A stretch of DNA of 64,000 nt from positions 9,920,483 through 9,984,482 of the forward strand of contig OY718807.1 in assembly GCA_963070105.1 (NCBI GenBank), read 5' to 3'. This stretch comes from Litomosoides sigmodontis. Taxonomy: Eukaryota > Nematoda > Chromadorea > Rhabditida > Onchocercidae. Positions 50,474-63,610 of this stretch are shown in pieces. The position numbers and the translations under genes are program-made. Positions within the stretch are counted from its first letter, which is position 1, and each line of letters opens with the position of its first letter. Under the pieces are notes generated by a model, which saw only the letters and a list, made by a program, of their open reading frames with translations, did not search any database and had not been told where the DNA came from.

Positions 50474-52059
50474 TTACTTTATTTCATTCTTCATTGTGTT
50501 CAAAATCGCATCGATCTTTGCCAGTTTTTCTTTAATAATCTAAAGTTAACTTCCAATTACAAAAATAAGTTTTTTTGTCAGTCTCCCAAGCAATGCCAAA
50601 TTGGATAATTCCTCTGAAATGCTGTTTCAAAATACTAGCTTCAACTGCAGTACTTTTTGCTGATCTTTCTCGAGGATGATCATTTTATTGAGGTCATTAC
50701 ACTGGACAGTTGCCCGATCCAAATCAGTCTCTGTCTTCTTCACTTCACTCACTGCTTGCATCAAACTTTCCCACTCATTTCTCTTTTCTTCTTCATAAAC
50801 GGATGTTAATTAAAAGCTCGTTTAAATAATTCTCATCACAATATGTTATTATAAAGAGGCCCAGAATGAATCAAATCTATAAAATGTTATTGCCATCAAT
50901 TCGCTTGTTTTTTTTGAAGCCAAAATTAAAAAAACCTAATTTAGTGCTAATCTGTTTATTCAATTCCGTGATTTTAACTGATTTTCCCCCGTCGGTTATT
51001 ACTTCCGCTTGTGCTGCTTCTGATTCTCCCGTCTCAGAATCAGAAGATATGGTTAACTGATCCAACTGATCGTTCTCACTTCTTGATTGACCCGATCGTT
51101 GTGCGCTTGCTTTTCTACAGATAAGAGGAGATTGATATCACAGTAGAAAAGTATGCACAGTTCATGCTTTCAAATACATGCAGTAGTGAATTATGAAGCA
51201 AAATAGGCATAAATTTTCTTCCTTCACGTTTTTCACGTGCATGTCTATTTGTAATATAAACGAAAACCTATTATTTAAGACGGACGTGACGAGCCGTATA
51301 CACTGAATTAAATGGAAATTCTCGGCTCTTGAATCACTCCATATCTTTCTACGATCTTTATCACTTTCTTTCGCCTTCATAGTTTGAATTATGAATCGAT
51401 GTCGTCGACGATATCTTCTCATATATAAATTTGTTATTAATACCTTAACACTTGGAATCGATTGACTTCACTGGTCAGCATTGATATTAGAAGATTAAAT
51501 GAACTGTTGAACTAATGAGATGTCTCTTTCATCACCACCTACATTGATGCTTTCATTGGCGGATAAGAAACCGGTAGCTGGCATTACAATATACTGCGTT
51601 GGTACATTGCTACGAATTCGAAATGCTACTCGTACGTGACTAACATTTCTAAATCGTTTTATCTTTGCAGTGAATATTAAAATGCCAGTCTAGAAATAAA
51701 TGATAGAATTACTGACAATCAAACTGATGCTTCAATCGATCGCTTTTTTCCTTTCTCGTTAACCTTAAAGTTTACGTGAAAATCAAGATGCTAACGAACG
51801 TTATACGCAATAAAACACTGCTCGTTTGCGGATCGTCGTGAAAAGTTAGTTGCTTCGGTTCAACAGTCACGTAAATCGGTGAGGTGTTCTCAGTGGTAGA
51901 AGAAAGTGCTAAAAAAGACCCATGGAAGACATTAAATTGCCTATATTTCGGTCATCCTGGTCAGTGCAATGATTAAATGAGACACTCGTCTAGTCATCCA
52001 GATATTCATCGAGCACGAGATTCACTTAACGTACATCGTTTGCTTTCAGACGCCGCCAT
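50474..52059 (-). CDS. MSP-domain (VAP-like) protein with C-terminal coiled coil
   Basis: Seven exons in frame, 279 aa: 52035-52059, 51817-51908, 51543-51689, 51268-51443, 50936-51114, 50636-50790, 50474-50539. Residues ~20-145 form a major-sperm-protein fold: YVTVEPKQLTFHDD, FTAKIKRFRNVSHVRVAFRI, NVPTQYIVMPATGFLSANES and RHRFIIQTMKAKESDKDRRK. A Ser/Glu-rich linker (TISSDSETGESEAAQ) leads to a ~75-residue charged coiled coil ending KIDAILNTMKNEIK. The layout matches VAMP-associated proteins (VAP: MSP, coiled coil, tail anchor), which bind FFAT motifs at ER contact sites, but no transmembrane anchor is present. It is too long for a cytoskeletal sperm MSP. The first exon (25 nt) was chosen because its GTACGT donor gives the required phase; exon 2 has a weak donor (GTTTTA). 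Confidence 0.85.
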
Positions 52060-54457
52060 TGCGCTATCTTGACGAGCGATAGCGATCCTCCTTTCAAGGT
52101 GTGTTGTGTCACTGCAAATCCACTGCGCATCCATTACCACCAGCATGGCAATGTACACGTTACAGGAAATGATAGATAACTGAGTATTCCTTCAGCTTCC
52201 ATTTAGGCTCTAAACCTCAGGCCCTCAGACACTCCTCTCCCGGCTAGTATTGTCTCTGCTAAATGTCCCACCTAGCTAGCTCAATCCTCCAACACTTCCA
52301 TTCGTTAATGCGGTTGCACTCAAATTACACAGTCAAAAATCTCATCAACGAAAACAATAAGCTAAGCAGACTGCATTTTCCACCTTTTCACCTCCATTAT
52401 AGTAAATAAATTAATCACACCTTCAAACGGCCAAACTGCTCAAAACCAGTATAAGAAATGAAATGTGATGACCGTAATCGGCGCATGCTTTAATCGCATT
52501 GCAAAACTTCCGTGACGCAAACGGTATAGGATTATTGCCGTAAGAAACACTTTCGCTTTCTTCTTGCAAAAGTACCACACTATTTCACCTATCTTCCCGT
52601 AGATGTTATCATTTTGTTGTGAGAAATTCTTCATGAACAAAAATGCACCTTAACGTCAGTAGATTTTGCCACATGCGTATTTCGTTACTGTTAACACGTA
52701 AGAGGAATGAATGAAAACTAGGATGGTAAAATGGTTTATTGTAACGAACAAAGAAACATGAAAAGTATACTTGCCCCCACAAAACATGAAGACTTCAGGA
52801 GACAAAGATGGAATAACTTTGGAGAAAAGTGGGGATAAATCTCGGAGAATCATAACAGCCAAGAAGGAAGGGAAGTATATCGTCAGTAGGAAGATTCAGC
52901 TGAGCTGTTCACCAGTACAAAAGAAAGCAGGATCGATTCAAGAATCATATAAAAACAAAATGAGTTGTAACGGGATAGCTGTTCATAAACCGGATTCCTA
53001 TGAAAGTAAGCATTAGCCTAAGCACAACGACGATGAAATACCCACGTTTGACATTGCTCATCAAACTGATTTAGAACTCCAGTCAAAAACACTTCCCACG
53101 ATTTGAGTGAAAGGGCTTCATTAGTCAGATGAACCGGAGGGAAAAAGACGCACTCATTTTAAAAAATTCTAATATAACCGACACTTCACCTGATAAGCAA
53201 CAGACTGCCAGAAAATAAGTAAAGAAATGAAGGTATAGAGAAATGGCAGTAGTACCAATAACGAAAGACGGCTGCTATTCATTTTAACATGCACTGAACA
53301 AGAACTGCACAACAATGACGATCACAATTTGCATGCTACAAAGCAGAAAACTGAAAGCCGAAGCGATTTGCAGCTTCATACCGTGTCGTTTATAGCTTAC
53401 TCTAGTCATCTGCAAGGACTTATTTCTTGATGGCTGCAGTATGAATAAGTAACCGAATCGTGTCCGTGACACAATTTTCCCGGCCTAGGCCGCCGTTTAA
53501 ACTGGAGGGCGGTCGACCACACTTGTATATCGTCACGGCACGCTTCACGATGCACCATCTGCATAATTAGTCCAATGCGTATTTTCGAAATAAAGCATTC
53601 AAAAGGTGGAATAAAGCGATAATTACATGCAGAAAATGAACCGTACTATTTAACAACCCTCGAACTTCCTATTTTTCTTCGTTTTCCCCTTCCTTCTTGG
53701 AACATCTAAAGCAATATGCGTTTTTAGCATGCAAATAACAATGGAAGTTATATAAAATATTGACACTGACTACTTAAAGAATCTATTTAAATGATTGGTG
53801 AAAGAAAGTAATTCGCGAGAAAGAAGATTGTTGATTATTTGCTAACAAGATTACCAAAAAATATACTAAGTATGTATGAAAAAAGCTTTTGTGCAATGGA
53901 AAATATTACGCCCACAGATCGAACTTACATCAAGTAGAGACTGCCTAATACGTAATGCAATTAGAACAGCACATATCTACGAATTACAGTGAAGGCTGAG
54001 AGAAAACAAATTACTGTTTGGCACAAGAACAAGACAAATGGTTGCCGGGAGGTTTATTTGAAATCGTGTAAAGCTTAAGAATGAAAGAGGTTTTCGTATT
54101 TTCTGTTTCAAATTATTAAGAATCAAATTTCCATCTAGATTGTGGAAATTTAAATAAAATCAAGATGAACGTTTGTGAAGTGAAAGACAGGATGGATTTC
54201 AAAACGGATGAGTAATAAAATATGAATTTCGGATGATGCGAACATTTACTTTCATATATTACAAAGGAATAAAATAATACGGAAGTAGATATGCTCATGA
54301 GCATGAATTGTATGCAGACATCAACCTAATTTAGGTAAAACTCGAATTCCATAAACTGAAAAAAAAACAATACTGCAGACGAAAGTGAGAATTAAATACA
54401 CTGCATGACGATAATTTTGAAATTTCTGCACGAAAAATATGACAGCGAGGCTTGTAT
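52060..54457. other. Intergenic region MSP-domain gene / Argonaute
   Basis: AT-rich DNA containing the upstream region of the MSP-domain gene and the Argonaute 3' flank. The only coding candidate is the basic ORF at 52786-53106, listed separately. Confidence 0.5.
52786..53106 (+). CDS. Unrecognised Lys/Ser-rich ORF with an internal TAG
   Basis: The ATG at 52786 opens 76 codons of a charged, Lys/Ser-rich protein (MKTSGDKDGITLEKSGDKSR...) ending at a TAG at 53014-53016. The same frame stays open for 29 further codons (PKHNDDEIPTFDIAHQ...) to a TGA at 53104-53106. A strong-looking donor GTAAGC lies just before the TAG, and a GATTTAG acceptor downstream would splice in frame to KLQSKTLPTI. It may be a small gene whose stop is intronic, or chance. 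No domain recognised. Confidence 0.27.
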
Positions 54458-57400
54458 TTAAGCAAAATACATGACGTTATTTGCATCTGGATGGACCTGA
54501 ACTGCACGTGCCATGTTGCTCAAAGTAGTATCTTCACTCGTTCCAGACGGCTGAGAACCTTCTCCACTGCAACACAATATTGTTCGCCGGTTGAGGATAT
54601 TGTTACACGGCAACTTCACCACGTTACAATAGCTTCTTTTGAAAATCAATTTGAGTAGCAAAGCCCACCACAATCTGCTCTTTTGAATATTATTCAATAT
54701 CTCAAGGTCTTTAATGTAGCCGATAAGTTATAAATACCTGTCGTGTTCGCGATCAACCAAATGATAACGAGCTCTAAAAGCAACTAGGTGTGCGTAATAG
54801 GCTGGTGCTGGGATCGAAACAGATCTCGTACAACGGACGTATGTATGGCACATCTGGTATGTTAACTGCTGTAACTCGTCAGCACTAAGTTGATTATCAT
54901 CCCAAAGTACGTGATAATGAGATGGACGGGAAGTTCCCTGAAACAAAAAAAGACATACTACAAAACAACATACTACAAAAATCTATATGATGAACATATC
55001 AAAATTAGTAAAGGAATATCGCCTTACTATTTCATCAAACTTCTGATAAATTGGACATATATTTCTCCAACATAAGAATTAATTTCAAAGTAAGTCTGCG
55101 ATAAAATATTTCTTAATATTTCGCAAGAATTTTTCAGTAGTGCACTGATTTGCACCAGTGATTTGTAATTGTACTCAAAAATATTGATGTATAGTTTAAA
55201 ATGCTATACTTTAAATGTTATACCATTCATAAGGCGATAGATTACATAAACGAAAATAAATGCAACACACAAAGCTCTACAAATGATATTTAATAAAAGA
55301 AAGACCTGGATTCCTGCATGAGAACAAAGATAAAAGTCAAACTCAGTAGGATGTGTTATACCGACATCAACTGTTGTTCCGGGTGGAATATTGAAAGCTT
55401 TTCCAACCTAAAAGAAATGAAGACTCAGGGACAGGAAAATGTACTACTGAAAAAAATAATGACAACTTCCGCACAGTGTTACCCATTTTTATAATACTGA
55501 AATACCCATTAATTAGCAATGTAATAATTATTCCAAATTTAAATGAATTACTTGATCCTTCTTATCGACAGCAAACAAACGGGTATGATGTCGTTTCTGT
55601 ACAGCAATAAACGTTATCCCCGGCTGATAGTCTTCTTCCAACAGCATGCAGCACTCACGTAAAGCACGCAGTTCATATTGCAAAACCTATAAATCAAGGA
55701 AATCGACTAAACAATGAACTTCGTTAGGTCACCAATTATTCTTTCATGCTTTCATGCCATTATCAACCAATAGTCGATGACTCACGTTAAAGAATTGTCC
55801 TTCTGATACACCATCACGGTAAATAATAATTCGTGTTGGTTTGAAACGAGTGGAACGATAAAATTGAATAAGAAGCTCGCGAGCCATGTAAGTGAGGTCA
55901 CTAATTATTTCCTAAAAAAGAAAAACATCATTCCAAAACACACACTGAAATGACATTACCAAACGTAAAAGTGTCTTTATTTCGCGATAGAACTAAAAAA
56001 AACCTAACCTGTCGATGAGCTTGAACACGGACTGTAGCTGCGTAGCGTGATGGATGAGCATCCATGCTGCCAACAACGGCAGCAATTGATGGCTTACGCG
56101 AATCACCAGCAGGAGGATGCGTTATATCACAGCCAAGAAATATCACTAAAATGTTACGTTGTCATACAACGTCATGTTTTCTTATTTTCAAAGATTATTT
56201 GAACCGAAAGACGAATGTACAACATGTACAAAATTTCCTGCGCATCAAACGCAACTTACTCCACATAAATCAAATTGTACTAAACGCACTGTTCATCCAT
56301 TCAATCTTTGAAAAAAAAAAAACAAAAAATCGACTCTATAAAGCACATGCAAATTATGCTAGATGATACCTGGTTCAGTGAAAATTCTGGGCCGAACAGC
56401 TGGTAGAAGAATTGAATTCACACCACCCAATTTAACGTTCATTTTTAAACACAAATTAGACAAGGTTTGAGGCGTTGTTTTGATTACATTTTTGGCTTGC
56501 ACACACTGCGTAGCAATGCCTAATACTGTGTCACCAACTCGTTTGACTTCGGCTGAGAAAAAAATTCCATTAAATCACGAGTGACAAAATTATCGTAAAT
56601 TACTGAAATATGAATTAACAAAAAACAAATAGAAGTAATGGAAAGCATTTTATTTAGCATTATACTTTTTTAACTTTCCTCGTTACTTTCCAACTATCGA
56701 CACGTGCCCCCCTTCGTGCATATAAAAAATAACAAATTTTCCTTTAGGCACGAAAACAAACAAACTACCATATACTGGTGTTTTTCCAGGCAGAACAACG
56801 CAAACAAGTTGAATATTGACGAATGATGTTTTGAGGTATTTAAACATTGGCTCCACTTGATCAACACCAACTGCATACTTACAGAAGCATGGCTGCCCCA
56901 TGATCGGCATACCCGCATCATTAGAGATTCGTTGCAACTGCGTAGTAAAATTGCTAAAATAACAGCAAAAACTATAGTACCGAACCAAAATGAAAAAAGA
57001 GACAAAGCATTCAGTCATTTTATGAATCGAGGTCTAGACTTATAAGAGTTGAACTTCTATCATGGATAAAAGAAAACATCTGCTAACCGAAGATCATTTT
57101 CTTTAACATGTTGTTGCTGCGCAAAGCATGCGATTGCCCAAACCTTTACTTCCACACCTGTATGGAATTGCTTCCCACGCATGTCCCAAACACCTTGGTT
57201 GGGCAACGCTGTCGCTTTCGTACGACCACCGTAAAGCAACTTCGGTGCATTCAGCACACGACCTTTCACCTTAAAGTGTTTTAGAAGCAAAATATTCCCA
57301 TTCGCATATGTTATTTGATTAAAAACTTGCTTTATTATTTCATGAATTTATCTCTCCAACGTATACTAATGTGACACTCACAAGCAAGCCACTGCGAATA

Positions 57401-60400
57401 ACATGTGACTGAGCACTTAAATACACTGACGGACTTACTTCTGTCATTGCCGGATTTATTGCAATACCAAATTCATGAGCAAATGGGTCGGCATTGAATT
57501 CGGCTTTTCGAACCAAATTTGAAATCTCACGCTCACGTTCTGGTGCTGACCGTGCTGTTGCCTACAAATTATTTATAAGCCATTCTTTGTACATCCAATT
57601 TTTAAATTAGGATTCTGAAAACTATGATTTTGAAAATTTAAACCTTAATCATTGTACTGGTTTGCGTATCCGTAAGCTTCTTTATGCAACGCTGGCCAGG
57701 AACAATATTGCACACTTCCGGTGGCAGGTATGTATGTTTCTGTTCTTGACCCACTTGGAGACATGGCAAGTGTGGATATTTCAGCTGCATATGATATTTG
57801 TCGTAAAAGTACTTGGTAACTGTACAATCGATGGTTTGTCCCGAATCCAATTGCAACGGAAATCTATAAGTGTCAACAACTTTCTTGACATTTTTCACAA
57901 TGTAGGTATATATACCCATACAAATTTTTTACGGAAATCATCTGTGGATCTGTTGACAACACATATGCAGGTGTACTGCGCTACGCCATAAGAACCGTCT
58001 GGATCACATTTAGATTCCAGCGCATATAATCCGCTAGGGACACATGAAAACAATGATAACGACAGTAAACCAGTGTTAATGAACTAACGTTTGTACTTGC
58101 GCTGCCCTTCGAGTAACATTACACACTCGATATTTACGACGCATTGAACCACAGTGAGTTATCTCAATTTTCAGACCACGTATTTCCTTAGTGAACTTAA
58201 CACGCTGAGCATCTGATAGTGAACGGCGATCAGACAAAGCCTGCACCGGTACCTCCAACACCTCCGCAATAAATTCGATCACCGGCATTGAGCGATAAAA
58301 TGCAGTTGCCGAAACTAAAGCATACAATTAAAATCAATACAAAAAAATGTCCTGATGATTCTATCAATTGCTACAGAACCAATGCAGCAAAAATCAGAGT
58401 TTTCATCCTTTCCAATTTCTTCGTAAATTAAACGAGAGAAAGCCGGGGGAGGAAGTGTAAATGCTTTCATGATCATTTTCTCTGGTATAGCTAGCTATTA
58501 TACCTCACATGCTCCTTATTCTATACTACCTATATTAAATATAATGAATGTAGAATCAATTTTTTTGAACAAAAGAAGTGGATGCTTTTATATAGTACGA
58601 GAAATTCGATTCAATGAACGAACGAAACCTATCATAATAAAGATAAGCTGTTAAAAAGAACCATCAATATTGAGCATCATTTTCCACTGGCTTGGCCGCA
58701 CACTCTGATGGAAACCGAACCAAACTTCCCGGCCACCACCCAGCTTACTTTCCGTATGGTACTGCTGGGCTGAATGCGATGGTCCATGTGCTGAGCCTAA
58801 CGGAGGCGAGAAGAATGATCGCCCAACAGGGGTGTATCTAAAAATCAATTCAATTACATGTCGATATATTTGTTTGAAGATATAACAGTGTAGTGCAATT
58901 TCGACGGAAAACTTATGATACCTACTTTAAACTAGGTAAATGCCGTAATATCACATCCATTGCCTGTACAGATTCGAAAGGCACTTGACGAACTCGTCCT
59001 TCCATTGCATCTTCTAGAGCCGACAATGATACCTGAAGTAAATAATTTCACCCTTAACACTTCGTAACATCCAGCGATGAAACGGAAAATTAATAAAAAG
59101 TAAATCACCGTGGAAACCCATTTAATCGCAACAGTAAACTGCCGATCAACAGCGGAATCTCCCGGTAGAGTAACCTCTAATTCCAATCGTTCACGCCCAA
59201 TTGGCAGCGGATCTCGGGTGTACATGTTACGTTTTCCGTCATACACTGGACGGACATTATTGAACACCTTCTGATACGCACGAATCATGGTGTTCACAAT
59301 TTCTCTAAAGTGATGCTAAAGTAGAATCTATAATGAGAGTAAAAAATTTCAAGCCGTCAAATTCAATGAGGAAAGACTAATCAACCTATTAACTCGTCGT
59401 GGGCACTTGTCCGGTTGCACATCAATAGAATAATGCTGGATATTACCCCCCGGTATACGAACAGCGAAATGATTTGCACGCAAAACAATTGCGCGTCCTT
59501 CTATGCCATGATTTGGTCTACGAGGACATTGAAATTGCAAAGGTCCTGAAGAAATGTACAATCTTCTGGGTATGAATATTTACCAATAAAAATGCTAATC
59601 TTTTTAGCCGTAAAGGCGTGAGTCAGTATCTACGACCTTTTTAGCCTTTTAAATATGAATTTGGAAGCATATATGCCTTGTTCTGCAAAAAATCCTAATC
59701 AAGACCCCAACAAAATTTAAAATATTCTGAACGAATAAACTCTCACCAGATGACTGTCCAGGTGGACGTTGTAGCGGCACGTTAGCTGGAGGAGGGATAG
59801 GTGCTTCTGAACCATCACCACCTCCTACTGGTCCACCAGGAGCCAAAGATCCAGGAGGACGATTGTCGAAGGACGGTGCTCCACCACTGCCTCCTAGCAT
59901 CATTTGAACGGGAGCAGGATTGATTGGAGCTAACTGATACGCATCCTAAAAACAATAAAAAAATGTGCTGTAAATAGCAGATACCAGCAGTAAAAGTACT
60001 GCACTAATGTAGTGCACTAATGGTTTGTAAAACTTGATGGTTATTCTCGTCCAAAGCAGAAATCAAAAAGTGAATAACCTGAAGTGGACCCGGCAAAGCT
60101 GTTTGTTGTTGCTGTTGCGAAACATGATATTGACTGCTTCCAGCTTGAGGAAATTGGGGATTACCCAAAATGTTTGGTACTTGCTGCATAAACGGTTGAT
60201 ATGGTGCTATGCCGGAGGCCGATGTGCCCTGCCGATCGCCAAAATTAAATGCCTCTAAAATAACGCAAACATTGCCATATGAAAGCAATCCTTTGAGAAT
60301 CACTTCTTCCAAATGGTGTCAACGGATGGCGCCAAAACAATTGATTGCGAGACAAGTAATGAAAAACTGACCTAACAAACTCAGAACTTGTTGCTGCTGC

Positions 60401-60417
60401 TGATCAATTGCTGCCAT
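54458..60417 (-). CDS. alg-1: miRNA-class Argonaute, ALG-1/ALG-2 type
   Basis: Nineteen exons in frame, 995 aa: 60372-60417, 60079-60254, 59747-59945, 59386-59545, 59109-59304, 58926-59032, 58662-58837, 58089-58314, 57644-57863, 57439-57561, 57088-57269, 56769-56953, 56370-56552, 56009-56145, 55786-55911, 55552-55686, 55306-55407, 54738-54937, 54458-54566. A Gln/Gly/Pro-rich N-terminus (~126 aa) precedes ArgoN ([17 protein letters not shown]), PAZ (~354-502), MID and PIWI. The catalytic DEDH set appears complete: Asp733 in GCDITHPP, Asp805 in [10 protein letters not shown] and His943 in PAYYAHLV, with the glutamate finger region conserved. The end, [13 protein letters not shown], is nearly invariant in animal AGO1/2. 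It loads miRNAs with GW182-type partners and represses target mRNAs in the cytoplasm. Exon 11 uses an AAG acceptor. Assignment to ALG-1 rather than ALG-2 is uncertain, as is whether an upstream alternative first exon exists. Confidence 0.98.
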
Positions 60418-63345
60418 TTCTTGTTTTCAATTATACTACGCTAAACAGTTATACTGCTACTGATGTGGCTAAAAAAATGAAATATTTTCAACATGCAATA
60501 GACAGCAAAACGAAAGCAGTTGGATTACTTATATTACACGCTCACGTTTTGCGGTTTCATAAATTAATGGTGACGGATTAGAAATGCATAAGAGGAGCAG
60601 GATTCTTGCTTAACCTGTATTCATCTTTTGATCCTCGGCACAATTGTTAAAACGATAATCCTTCAGTAATTTCAGATGACTTGATGCCTTACTCCAAACT
60701 TAAGCCCAAACGAGTGTATCTATAGCTACATGCATGAGAAATGAGTAATTAGCATATGTCTCCCTTTGAAAAAAGAAAGTTAATATAGTAATTTCTGAAC
60801 AATTAACAATGTAACAATGAAACGGGATTCACTAGGGAAAATCTTTTTTTGAAAAAGAAATCGTTACCTTAATGTTATTAATAATGCTCCAGAGATCAGG
60901 TATGAAAAGACGATGAAACTAATAATGTAATGATATTATTCACAACAATGCATAAAGACGGCCCGTGCGGTTATGTTACACGTCGCGTTTCTGCATAAGC
61001 TTCTAAAAATTGTCAAAAATTATCGAAATGCTGGAACAAAGTGAAACTCGTTTTGTGACCCAATTATGTAACAACGAGACTTACGTATTATGTTTACAAA
61101 TTTCTGATATTTTTAGCGCACACTCAACTGCACATTCATTTGCCTGATCACCTAACAAATTTCTCTTTCATAATAACTGGCAAATCACTGCATCTCTTTT
61201 CAGTTGCATGCACATGACGAGACAACGGAAGTGATGAAAGTCACTTCTATTTCTTTACGTGCCCATTGAATTCGCTTAGCTAGGATATTCGCGAGACAAT
61301 ATGTTCGCCATACAGAGCGACCACGCTTCCAAAGTGAAGCAGTTCTCCAGAATGCATGCAGTAGGCAGTGCTCTGATTCGTCACCACTGCAGCACCCATA
61401 ACGTGAGGACCCGTAAACCCCCCCACGCACAACTACCTATCCACCCCACCTCACAACATTTCATGCAATACGACGAAGGCGCTCGCGCCCGACGCATCGC
61501 AACCGCAACGTATGTCACAGCAAGAAGGTGAGAGAGAACGGGTAGTGGAGAGAACAAAGGAAGAGGAGAGAAGAATGAAACGGAGTGATACCCAGCGACA
61601 ACGATAGAAATGATACAAGAAACAATACATTCCAAGGGTAGATGATGAAAGAGAAGAAAACAAATAAAGGAAGAAGGAAAGGAGATGGAAATAGATAATG
61701 TGAGAGGAGGAGAGCAAAAAGTTTGTTCATAGTGACACGGCAAAAGGCGAGAGACGCAGGGAGAGGCTTAAAACGGCAAACAGAACAGAGACGCAGGGAG
61801 GGTCCAGAAAGCCAGTCAACAAATTATCGAAGGTACACGGGGGAAAGGGAGGGAGCCATAAGAGTGTAGTGCACTAGCAGTACGGCCGCAGCGGTACAGC
61901 AGCGAGGAAGACTTACGGAGGGTTTCAGCAGCAGTGGTCGGCGCCCCGAGTGGTCGTGCGAACGAACGAAGGCGCGTAACAGGTCGGAGGAACAGTTCAG
62001 ACTATGAATAGAGCAACTTTCGGCTCGCGACAGAAGTTCAAGTCCTACAACTTGTAAATTTTTAGAGGAGACGAATGGAATGGGAAAGAAAACATTTCGG
62101 AAGGAGGGTTACTGCACATGAAAATGGTGCTTTGATCACTGGAAAGGTCAAAGCGATCAGGGCGTCGCTCTCCCTCTCGCTGCTGACCCTCTCCCCTGGA
62201 TGACCCCTCTCCTGGATTAAATCAATGAACGTTCTACACACGACTGTTGTGTCCGTGGGCGAGAAAAGAACTTGTGGCAAGAGACAATACAGCAGTATTC
62301 GTTGGACAGAGAGAGACGACAACAAGAGGAAAGGAAGAGAGTTAGAGAGAAGACGGAACCTGAGGTGTAAAGGGAACAACGTCGAGGGAAGTGTCTATGA
62401 AAAACAATTTCGCTGTCTCAGTTGTACGATTCAAGTTTCCTGAAGCAAATTTCACTTCAGCGGTCAGTGTACACCCAACTGACGTTTTCCAACATAACAA
62501 ACCAACGGCATTCGAAAAACGGGAAACGATAGAAACATGGTGATGACATGCCACAGATGATGACCATCTGCGTTGATACCAAACTGTAATTTTCTCTGAA
62601 CCATGAATTCTGCAACCACACCTCTTGGCACAATCACAAAAACCAGTAGGACGACGAAAAATTTTTGTAGGTTAGACGATAGTGAGAAATACAAATTCAA
62701 CAACAAATAGGAAAAGGTCCTGATAAAATTCCAGTTTTTGGGAATCCGAAATGAATTTGAGAGTGGTCACACAAGCGACTCACGAACTGGTGAGTTAAAT
62801 AAGATCCAAAATACATGTGACGACAGATGTTCTAAGTGCAATTTTGGACAATGGAGAAATCCCAATTACACATAGAAAGAGCATATTGAACTATTTCATC
62901 CGAATGATTTGTTGCCGCCGAAGATATCGTTCCGGAAACCTTCCGCATGGAGGAAAAACTTGAGGTATATGAAGTTTGCAGTATATTCTTGTCCAATGGG
63001 GAAGGATAGCGGCCACAGGTTACTCAATTACAATGTTATGACACTGAGAGCAATCAAGTGATGGTCACCACTCCTTCACATCTACTCTCACTGCGGAAGT
63101 GAGAGGCTGCCATTGATCACTGACCGCACCGACGCATCTTTGCCATTTCTAATAGCGTATAATCCCATTCCGACATCACCAACAATGCAAGCATTTTATC
63201 TTTCGATTTCAAAATCAAACGATACTAATTACATCACACTTGCGGGTAAAAACATTGAAAGGATGTAGCTAATTTATGATACAGCATTATGAATAGCGCT
63301 GTACGAATTCAGGAACTGACGCTTAGCACTTTAGTTTAGCTATCC
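60418..63345. other. Intergenic region upstream of the Argonaute gene
   Basis: It includes a GA/CT-rich purine tract (about 61530-61700) and a GC- and CpG-richer block (about 61800-62000). These could be promoter or alternative 5' untranslated-exon sequence of the Argonaute gene. The ORFs here are antisense readings of low-complexity DNA; I found no supported gene. Confidence 0.5.
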
Positions 63346-63610
63346 ATGATGGCTTGCCAGTGCAGCAGCGTGGACATGTCCGGGGAGGCCAGTGGGGTTA
63401 AAAGTGAGTGAAATTAACATCACTGAAGATACGGATCGTTTAGCTGGCTTTCTCCCAGCAAAGACCGCTAATTCAGTCATTAAATCCAATGCCTATCAGC
63501 CCAACCCGAGTGTAGCAACGGAACTGATCGCTGCCAGGATAGCGCGGACTACTCCACATCTGCTACACGTTCCCATCGACCTGCACTCCTACGTGCCCAG
63601 CAACATGTAA
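63346..63610 (+). CDS. Possible gene start at the right edge, unrecognised
   Basis: ATGATG at 63346 opens a reading frame (MMACQCSSVDMSGEASGVK) ending at a GTGAGT donor (exon end 63403). TTTCTCCCAG 55 bases later joins it in frame to an exon starting at 63459 with 50 codons (KTANSVIKSNAYQPNP...) before a TAA at 63608-63610; a GTAAAC donor overlaps that stop, so the gene may continue beyond the window. The local base composition is clearly less AT-rich than the flanks. No family is recognised. Confidence 0.33.

Noticed and set aside
61381..61743. Several overlapping minus-strand ORFs of 70-120 codons
   Set aside because: They are readings of a purine-rich tract in multiple frames; composition bias, not coding.
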